Shown piece after piece: positions 10,301 to 20,800 of a stretch of DNA of 35,000 nt. The DNA comes from Symbiodinium natans (lineage: Eukaryota; Sar; Dinophyceae; Suessiales; Symbiodiniaceae): the NCBI GenBank assembly GCA_905221605.1, contig CAJNDS010002675.1, positions 1 to 35,000 on the forward strand. The letters run 5' to 3'. A program made the position numbers and the translations under genes. Position 1 is the first letter of the stretch, and each line of letters starts with the position of its first letter. Below the pieces are notes generated by a model. That model had not been told where the DNA came from. It saw only the letters and a list, made by a program, of their open reading frames with translations, and did not search any database.

Positions 10301-13300
10301 GGTCCCTTTCCTTATACCCCCTTAGAATGCAACTTTCAGAAATGCTGAGACCCTAATGTGGCAGGATCTCTCAACTCTCTTCGTCTGTGGCGCAGTATCA
10401 AGATCGAGTAGTCGATCGCCCCGAGGGCAAACTTCGTCTCAGTGTCCTTCACGCAGCGCGTGGAATGTCAGGGGTTTTAGGGTTGAGGGTTTAGGGCTTT
10501 TAGGGTTTTTAGGGTTTAGGGTATAAGGGTTAAGGGTTTAGGGTTTAGGGTTTCGGGTTTAGGGTTTAGGCTTTAGGGCGTAGCTCTGCGTGCTGAGGGC
10601 GGGGGAAGGAGTGCGCCAAAAGAAATGCCGAAAAGGGCCAAATTCTCAGAACCCTGTGTGATGTGCACCATGTTTTCAGGCGCCCTGCTCCCTACAAGTA
10701 CAAGAAGCACAGAACCTCTTATCATTGAGCGGCGACTCAGTGATTCCAGGCAACGCGGGCACAAGCTCTCACCACCAGCGGCACCTATAAGCACGCAGCC
10801 ACACACACATACGCACACACTTACACTACACTTACCCTGCTTCTGTACTTGCTTGTAGTGTTGAATGATGAATTTCGCCATCTGCCTCAGCCAGGACAGG
10901 AGTCCCCTGCCAGGCAAGCTTTGCATTTGTGGCCCCCACATCGAGCGTTTAAAGTCGCGGTGAGAGTCCTATGCCCGGTTTAGGGTTTAGGGTTCAGGGT
11001 TCAGGGTTTAGGGTTTAGGGTTTAGGGTTTAGGGTTTAGGGTTTAGGGTTTAGGGTTTAGGGTTTAGGGTTCCTCAAAACTGAAACCCTGTTTTCAACCC
11101 AAAGCCACCTACACCCGGACTTCTCCAGACCTCCACCCTACACCCTGCCCCCCCCCCCCCCCAAATTCAGGTCAAAACCCTAGCCCTGAACCCTAAACCC
11201 TCAACCCTTTGCCTTGAAACCCTCAGCCCCTACTAAAGACCTAAAGCCGAAACACAAAAACCTCAACCCTAACACACCCTAAACCTTAAACCCTGAACCC
11301 TTCTGTACGACCCATAAACTTGCTAGCCCAGTGACTATATTACAATGTGGGCACCCTTTCTTGGGTTGGTTACTTTGTAAGGGATAAACCCTAAACCCTA
11401 GTCCCTAAGCCCCAAACCCTAAACCCTAAACCCTAAACCATGAACCCTAAACCCTAAACCCTCAACCCTCAAACCTCAACCCTAAACCCTAAACCCTAAA
11501 CACTAAACCCTGAACCCGACCCTAAACCCTACACCCTCAACCCAAACCGCAGGTCCAGGTCGTCACCAGCAGCCCTCCGGCGCAGCGCGCGCAGCAGCAT
11601 TAAGGTAGAGCCAGCCGCCTCAGGGTGCGGGTTCCCTTCAGTGCGTGTTAGGGTTTAGGGTTTAGGGTTTAGGGTTTAGGGTTTAGGGTTTAGGGTTTAG
11701 GGTTTAGGGTTTAGGGTTTAGGGTTTAGGGTTTAGTGGTTAGGGTTTAGGGTTTATGTTTTAGGGTTTAGGGTTTAGGGTTTAGGGTTCAGGGTTTAGAG
11801 TTTTAGGGTTTTAGGGTTTCGGGTTTAGGGTTTAGGGTTTAGGGTTTAGGGTTTAGGGTGTCTCGCCGCGCAGCGGCAGTAAGTACCATGTGGAAAGGGC
11901 GCCCCTACACACCAGGGGTGTGTGGGGGGGGCGGCATGTCACGCGAAGGCATTTGTTTTCAATGCAGTCCAACAACTTTCACTGGTGCTGGCTTCTTTCT
12001 CCCTACCCGCTGTGAGCTTTCACAGGCCACCACCCAAACCACTGCCTTTTAGGGTTGAGGGCTGTCGCCCTCAATTCCAGAACCAAGAAGTCAGGGAAAG
12101 GGTAGAGGGTGGGCCAGGACCTGGTGTCAGAGAGGGGGGGACGGTGGTTCTGTGGCTGGGTGGCCCAGCGACAGCTGGCCATGGGCGAGGCGAGCCCCTA
12201 GGGTTTAGGGTTTAGGGCTTAGGGTTTAGGGTTTAGGGTTTAGGGTTTGGGGTTTAGGGTTTAGGGTTTAGGGTTTAGGGTTTAGGGTTTAGGGTTTAGG
12301 GTTATTCTCCAATGGCTCCACCCATTGTCCATCCAGTGAAAGTGTCCATCACTGCCGGGTTCTTCTGGGTCCAGGCACCCTAGAAAAGGGTGGGTGCGGC
12401 CTAAGCAGGCCGGGTGGGAACTTAGGGTTTAGGGCTTGGGGTTTTAGGGTTTAGGGTTTAGGGTTTGGGGTTTAGGGTTTAGGGTTCAGGGTTCAGGGTT
12501 CAGGGTTCAGGGTTTGGCTTTAGGGTTTAGGGTTTGGCTTTAGGGTTTAGGGTTTGGGGTTTGGGGTTTGGGTTTGGGGTAGGGGTTAAGCGTTTGGAGT
12601 TTGGAGTTTGGGGTTTGGGGTTTGGGGTTTGGGATTTTGGGTTTGAAGAGCCTCGTAACATGCGAAAAGCAGCTATGGCCGGATTGTGGAGGGCCATCTG
12701 ACACTTTTCTCCCATGCCGTCTCAGGCGGCAAAACCACCCTAGGCCCTAACCTGTTCCCTCTAAGGCTTCTAAGGTTTTGACCTGGAATGGTTCTCCGTC
12801 CGGGGCTGAGGGGCTTCAGAACGCTCTGATTCAGCCCCAGGAAACAAAAGACCTCTTTGAGGGAGCGTGGGGCGCCAGGATAAAGGGGGGGCTTTAGTTG
12901 GGGGCTGTGGGGGTGGGCTTGTTTCATCGAGATTGAGAGGCTTCGGCACCGCCTCGATTTTGGAGGTTAGGGCTAAGGATGTAAGGTCAAAAGCGTGAAG
13001 GCGCGCACTAGTCCACAGACCTGTTGTCTTGTTACAAAGCAACATGTACTGGGACATTCGGGCCGCTGGGGTCAGGCTTGGGACACTTATTAAAATATTC
13101 GGGTGAAATACTTGGGAGACATGGGAACACTTGGGTTACTTGGATCACTTCGGCCACTTGTGGCACGTAGGTCGCTGTGGTCGCTTAGGATACGTGGCAC
13201 ACTTTCGTCACCACTGAAAAACTTTTCCGCTGCTTGAGTCTCTGGGGACACCTCATCCACTTGGTCACTTGGGACACTTGGGTCTTGGGATGTTGCCCCC

Positions 13301-14775
13301 CTTTTCTAAGAGTCCTCAATGGGGATTAAAGTACCCCCCTTGCATAATCCCTATTAGGACCTTAGCCCTGGAAAAAATGTATTTTCTTTTTAGGTATAAG
13401 TAGCTATAGTAGGAACCCAGAAGCAAAAAAAAATTAAAGTATAGTATTCCAAGACCCAGGGACTGTTCATATAACGGGAGAACATCCCAACTTGTGGCAC
13501 TTGAAGTGGTGTGTTGCAAGGTTCCCTTCGGTCGAACCCCAAACCCCAAGCCCTACGCCCTAAACCCTAAACCCGAATCCCTAAACCCTAAGCCCTAAAC
13601 CCGAAACCCTAAACCCTCAGCCCTAAACCCCAAACCCTAAACCTTAAGCCGCAAACCCTAAACCCTAAACCCTAAACCCTAAACCCTAAACCCTAAACCC
13701 TAAACCCTAAACCCTAAACCCTAAACCCTAAACCCTAAACCCCCCCCCCCCTCCCCAAACAACCGAGGAGCCAGGGCCACGTCATCTGTAGCCATGTTGA
13801 AGACCCAGCCCACCACCATGGCCGTGACCTTGGCTTAGGGATAGGGTTTAGGGCTTAGGGCTTAGGGCTTAGGGTTTAGGGTTTAGGGTTTAGGGTTTAG
13901 GGTTTAGGGTTTAGGGTTTAGGGTTTAGGGTTTAGGGTTAGGGGTTTGGGGTTTGGGGTTTGGGGTTAGGGGTTTGGGGTTTACGGTTTAGGGTTTGGGG
14001 TTTGGGGTTTAGGGTTTGGGGTTTGGGGTTTGGGGTTTAGGGCTTGGGGTGTATTGACATGATTAAGGGTTCAGGTGTGGGGAAAGTTTCCAGGAGTTCG
14101 AGGAAAGTGTCGAGGAAAGCTTCGTGGAGTCTTCGTTTTGAACTTTTGAATAATTTCAAGCTACAGGGGCTGAAGAGGGTTGGCAGGGTTTAGGGTTGAG
14201 GGTTTAGGGGGTTTGGGGGATCTCTGGACTTGGATGGATGGGTTGGGGGGGGCAGTCTGGGCATCGAAACTCCTGTCCCCTGCTCCTGCGTGCTGGGGTT
14301 TGGGTTCCGGGCTTAGGACTTAGGGTGCTACGCGGTTTGGGAGCACACGCGGGTTGAGCTAGGAACTTGACACCCCGGGATACAAGCCGAGGCGCGATCA
14401 CCGCAACTGCCACCATGTAGAAGCGCCACAAGCACCTCAGAGATGTGTGGGCAGTTCCCTCGAGTTCAGAACCTCTTTTTGGTAGCAACCCCTTTGCGGT
14501 AGCCCCTAAACCCCTAACCCCTAAACCCTAAACCCTAAACCCTAAACCCTAAGCCCTAAACCCCTAAGCCCAACATAGCAGGGGCACTTGGATTGAGGCG
14601 CTGCCAACTCCACGTCGACCTCCTGGCGGCCCACAACCCCTTTTGCACCCTCACTAAACCCTAAACCCTAAACGCTAAACCCTAAAGCCTAAACCCTAAA
14701 CCCCAAACCCTAAAGCCTTAACCCTCCCCCCACCACCAAGAAACAAAAACAATTATACATCTATGTCTATCTCCT

Positions 14776-14806
<31 letters not shown>

Positions 14807-17800
14807 CTATCTATCTCTCTATAATTCTATCTCTGTATGTCCATGAATCAGAAATTTAGTCCCTGAGCCCTGTAGCTTCCTTCTAGACTATAGACTGATA
14901 CACACCAGAGACCGAACGGCACCCATGAGCCGGCGACCTCCCCTGGGCGAAAGAACCCCGCAGCCCCTCTCACCACCCCAACAGCCGGGTTTAGGGTTTA
15001 GGGTTTAGGGCTTGGGGTTTGGGGTTTAGGGTTTAGGGTTTAGTCCAGCAAAGGCCGCCCTTGAGAGCTTTGAGGTTTGTCGGGGTTAAGTGGGGGCCAG
15101 CAAGAGCCTGAACCCAAAGCCTCAGCCCCAACGTCTTTTTAGAACCCAAGTCCTCAAAATCCCCTGAACGCCTAAAACCCTCAATCCTAAATCCTACACC
15201 CTGCGCCTTGTAGAACCCCTGAATTAGGCCCCTAAACCCTAAACCCCAAACCCTAAACCTAAACCCTAAACCCGAAACCCTAAACCCCCTCCGCGCCCCC
15301 TCGCCCCCGCAGTAGGAGAACTCCTCTACCGGCTCGGAGGTGGTGAAAACCAAGTCCTGGTCAGGGTCGGACGCCTAAAGTTTGTGCTGGGGCGTAGGCC
15401 GTTGGAACTCGACATCCACGCACCCTAAACCCCTAAACCCTAAACCCTAAATCCTACACCCTGAGCCTTGTAGAACCCCCTGAATTAGGCCCCTAAACCC
15501 TAAACCCGAAGCCCTAAACCCTGAACCCGAACATGGTTTTGCATCTTTTGTTGTGTGGGAGTCGAAGCCCTCTGCCTGCAGAGTTTAAATCCCAACCCCC
15601 AGACCCCAAACACAAACCAATACCCCAAACCCTGAACCCTGAGCTCTCAACCGCGAACTCCTGAAACCCCAAACCCTTAACCACAAACCCTAAATACTGA
15701 ACCAACCCTTAAACCCGAAACCTGTAAACCCTAAACCCGTAAACCCGTAAACCCTAAACCCTAAACCCTCAACCCTTAACCCTTAAACCCTAAACCCCAA
15801 ACCCTTAAACCCGAAACCTGTAAACCCTAAACCCTAAACCCTCGCACCTTGCGGAAGTACAGTAGCAGAGCGCCTCGTCGGAGTGTGGTTGCTAGGGGTT
15901 TACGGTTTAGGGTTTAGGGTTTAGCTTTTTTGGGTTTGGGTTCGGCGTCTAGGGGTTTGGGTTTAGCATCTTGGGTTTTGGTTTGGGTTTAGGGTTTAGC
16001 GTTTCGGGGTTCATTTCGGGGTTTAGGGGTTTAGGGGTTGTGGGGTTGAGAGGTAGGTAGGCAAAAAAAGTCTGCAGGGCTGGTATAGGGGACATGAGTT
16101 TGGGCTTGGGTTTAGGGGTTCTTTTGGGCAGAGGTTCAGGATTCATTTTGGTCCGTAAAGCTCTCTCTCGCTCTCTCTCTCCCTCCCTCCCTCCCTCCCT
16201 CCCTCCCTCCCTCCCTCGATCTCTCTCTCTCTCTCTCTCTCTCTCCCTCTCTTGTCTTATTTAGCCTAAAAGCAGTTCAAGCAAGCTCGTAGGCCAGGGG
16301 GCAGGTGTTGATGACGAGGCCCAAGAGGACGGGAAGGAGCATGGCCTCTGCAGGGGTGCCAAAAGCGAGAAACTGTTGGAAGACCTGACCCCCGATGACC
16401 CTACATACGTGTATCGTTTCCTGGGTTTTTTCGGGTTTATGGCAATTTGGGGAAGGACTTCCCACCTTCTGGGGGCTCTTCTTCAACCTATGAACCCTAC
16501 ACGAACCCCTATGAGGCCTAAGCCCTTGCAACCCGACGTCCCACTCCAAGAAGGCAAACGACACGCCAGGCTTGCCAAGCCCTACTTTCTCCACCGCCCA
16601 CCCCATGCCCCCAAGTAATCACAGGGTCTAATTAGGGTTCAGGGGCTATGGTAGATGCAAAGGCCATTTGGACTGAATGCAATTGCTTGTTCTGAAGCTA
16701 GTGACTCAGGAGAACCCTAAACCCTAAACCCTAAACCCTAACCCCTAAACCCTAAACCCTAAACCCTAACCCCTAAACCCTAACCCCTAAACCCTAAACC
16801 CTAAACCCTAAAAGTGACTCAGGAGAAAGAATCTGAGCCCAGCAAGAGCGCCTGGGCGAAGTTGAGGAATGTCAGGCCCGGGGAGATGGAGGCGATGAGC
16901 GCGTTCTGTGGATTTCCGATGATCCTGCCAAACATGCCCAAAAAAACCCTAAACCCTAAACCCTAAACCCTAAACCCTAAACCCCAGAAAAGCCCGAACC
17001 CCACAGCCCCCCAAATAAAGAAGTAGATGACTCTGGGAGCGGCGGGGGTCTTGGAATTGGCGGTCCTTCGAGAGTCATGACACGTAGAACGCTACTCATT
17101 AGCGTAATGGTAGGTCTTTTGTTTTGGCCTTTGCCCTAAAGCTTAGACCTTAAACCCTAAACCCTAAACCCTAAAAAATATATTGCTTCGACCACTTTTG
17201 GGTAAGGCTTAGTAGGGCCTCCTTGATGTTGGGCACCCTAAACCCTGAACCCTAAACCATGAACCTTAAACCCTAAACCCTGAACCCTAAACCCTGCACC
17301 ATAAACCCTAAACCCTGTAAACCCTAAACCATCAGAACCATGTGGCGTGCCACGATGAGATCGAAAGACGTAGTTGTGCAGATGATTGAGACGCAGCCAC
17401 ATTGCAATAAGGGTTCCCTTGTTTGGGTTGGTTACTTTATTGGGCTACCAAGTTGTTAGCGAGTTAGGTCCAGGTGGGTCGGGAGCTCAGGGACTTCCAT
17501 CGTCGTCAGCAGTTTGTAGAGGGCTTAGGGCCTCGGGTTTAGAGTTTAGGGGTTTGGGGTTCAGGGTGTTTCAAGGGCATCGAAAAGTTCATTTAGCCCC
17601 GTAAGCCTTATAAATCCTATACTTATACTTGCAGCCGGGGGTGGGGAAGTCCAGAGCCCTAAACGGAGATGCTATGTGGGAAGCCCCCTCAAAAGGAGAT
17701 GTTGGAGGGGAAAGATGCTGCCTGGTAAAGGTGAGAAAAATACCGCGAAGCCCTAAACTTGTTCTTCTTGCTTGCCGGATGTGCCGAACAGAATCGCTCG

Positions 17801-20800
17801 TAGCTGGTAAAAAAAAACTGCTTGGGGCCTGAACTTTCTACAAACTGCACGGGGCCTGAACCCCTAAACCCTAGGCCCTAAACCCTAAACCCTAAACCCT
17901 AAAAACCCTAAACCCTAAACCCTAAACCCTAAACCCTAAACCCTATGCTTGGGGTGGTCTTGAGGGTGTCTCGCCCAGCGGCGTCAGGCTCGAGCCGATG
18001 TTGGAGGAGGTCGCCACAGCCTTGCTTGGAAGGGTGGACATTGGGCTTCAGGTTTAGGGTTTAGGGTTTAGGGTTTGGGGTTTGGGGTTTGGGGTTTGGG
18101 GTTTAGGGTTTAGGGTTTAGGGTTAGGGGTCAAAAGGTTTAGGGCGGGGGTCTAGGGCTTAGGGCTTAAGGCCCAAGGGGCTTTGGATAGCCGATGTAAA
18201 CTAGCGGCTCGGTCGATAAGTTGCACTCTGGTGATGGCGCTCCATGAAGTCTCTAGACTCCCCTTAGAACCTTAAAAGAAATAATATGTTTAATACCCTC
18301 TTGGGTTTTATATAAACAAAAATACAAAATAATTCCCAAGGAGGATATACGTCACAGTTGCGGCCAAGCCAAAACAAACAGAGTAATAGAGCAACCGCAA
18401 AGCAACCACAAAGGCCGATTCTCTAAGGTGGTGCTCCTCTACTTGGGGTACCCTAAATAGCCTAAATCCTAAAACCCCAAACCCTAAACCCTCTAAATCC
18501 CAAGAACCCTTAGAGCAAACCCCCAAACGGCCCAGCCGCGAGGAGGAAGGGGATGCTTGTGCGCGCCCCATGCCGGCGGCAGAGGTTGAGCACCACCGGG
18601 GTAAGGACCTGTGGCTGAGGGCCTCTAAGGAACCCTAAACCCTAAACCCTAAACCCTAAACCCGAAACCCTGAACCCTAAACCCTTTGGGGGGTTTGGGT
18701 TTTGGGTTTGGGGTTCAGGGTTCAGGGGGTTGCTTAGGGGGCTTCATCGAACTTAGGGGTTGCTTAGGGCTTCTTTGAGAGACCTGAGCACTTGCTGTGA
18801 TGATGTACGCCCACAATGTTGACCTGGTGAGTCAGTAGGTGTTTCTCAGCACCGGCTTCAACCGATATGACTATGTCCACTACTCTTCACGTCTTGTGTT
18901 TTTTGCAAGCATCAACCATGATGGCTAGTCATGAATTACACGCCACCCTACCGGGCATCGCGTCCTAAACCCGAAACCCTAAACCCTAAACCTTAAACCC
19001 TAAACCTAGCATCTAAGAGAGCCCCAACAAGCAAGTAATATAGGGGCCTTGTTAATTGACACGCGGGTGTTGGGCGGTAGTACTATTGTATACTTTTTAA
19101 GAGACCCTAAGGGAAGACGACTAGCCATCATTACAGTTATAAAGGGACCATAAAAGAATACCTAAACCCTAAACCCTAAACCCTAAACCCTAAACCCTAA
19201 ACCCTAAACCCTAGACCCTAAACCCTAAACCCTAAACCTAAATACCGCGACCCCCAAAATTCGCTTCTTGGCCGAGTCACCAGGCAAGTTGTGTCGTTCG
19301 TGAGCACCGCCGAGGTGGCAGCTGACATCAGGCACACCTTGTTTAGGGTTTAGGGTTCATACTCTAGGGTTTGGGGTTTAGGGTTTAGGGTTTAGGGTTT
19401 AGGGTTTAGGGTTTAGGGTTTAGGGTTTACCTGAACAGCCCGAAGACCCGAAGACTCTAAGACCCGAACACCCTAAGACCCTAAGACCCGAAGACCCTAA
19501 GACCCCAAGACCCTAAGACCCTAAGACCCCAAGACCCTAAGACCCTAAGACCCTAAGACCCTAAGACCCCAAGACCCTAAGACCCTAAGACCCTAAGACC
19601 CTAAGACCCTAAGACCCTAAGACCCTAAGACCCTAAGACCCTAAGACCCTAAGACCCTAAACCCACCTCCTCTCATCCTTCTGCTTCTTCCACCCCCCAC
19701 CTTCAGCAAGAGCCTTCTCGGGGACTCCGTGTCCAACAGCTCCTCTACACGCTGCCAGAGGCCGGTGTCCTGTTTGTTTTGGGGTTTAGGGTTTAGGGTT
19801 TTAGGGTTTAGGGTTTAGGGTTTAGGGTTTAGGGTTTAGGGTTTAGGGTTTAGGGTTTAGGGATTAGGGTTTAGGGTTTAGAGTTTAGGGTTTAGGGTTT
19901 GGGGTATAGGGGTGTCCTCAAGAAGCTGGGAAGGAAGGAGGGTTTGAGGGGTTTAGGGTTTAGGATTTAGGGTTGTTAGGTTTAGGGTTGTTACCCTAAA
20001 CCCTAAACCCTAAACCCTCAACCCTAAACCCTAAACCCTAAAACGTATAGAGAATCCCCCTGAAGATGACCCACTTAATTGCCCCAAACCACAAACAAAA
20101 CCCTGAACCCTAAACCTTAACGGTTTTGGGTGTCACAACCCTGAACCCTAAGCCCCCTTAACCCGGACTGAAGCTGTATCCCTGAAACCCAAAACCCTTA
20201 ACCCTCAACCCTAACTCTTTACTCCCTAAACCCTAAACCCTTTGGCCCCTAAGCCCTAAACTCCTCAATCCCTTTCAACCCTAAACCCTAAACCCTAAAC
20301 CCTAAACCCTAAACCCTAAACCTTTTCAGACCATCCTCGGGCCTTGAGATAGGCGTTGACCAACATGAGCCCGAAGAGTAAGGCGATGGGCGTGGGGTTA
20401 ATCCTTGGCTCTTCTTGGAGGCTCATGGTACGAACTGTACTTATAACTCTAATTGTAACCATATTAGGGCCCTTAAGGGGCTTATAAGTGGGTTATACGT
20501 ACAATAATCACTTGTGAATAAGTACCATGAACTTCCAAGTAAGCTGTACTTATAACCTAGGTTGCCCAATAACCTAGGACAAAAAAGGGGTGCCCTTTTT
20601 GGCTTAAAGGGGTTTATAAGGGAACCCAAACCCCCAAAAAGGGAATAAGGGCACTACTGGGCATCCTAGTAACTGTACTTGTAACCATATTAGGGCACTT
20701 AAGGGGCTTATAAGTGGGTTATACGTACAGCAATCATTGGTCAATAAGTACCGTGAACCTCCAAGTAGGGTTGAGGTCTTGCGACCCGCCGCTTGTCCGC

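Noticed and set aside
10600-10670. Minus-strand ENLALFGISFGALLP read at first as the GNPQN-GISF transporter motif
   Set aside because: The true GNPQN motif is at 16844-16924, in correct order. The exons either side join in phase (TGTAGT to GACACT) without this segment.
16985-17400. Extra gene A exons (FFIWGAVGFGL and TSFDLIVARHM)
   Set aside because: They would interrupt the near-contiguous NIGSSLTPLG-IGNPQN motif, and both islands are equally open on the plus strand.
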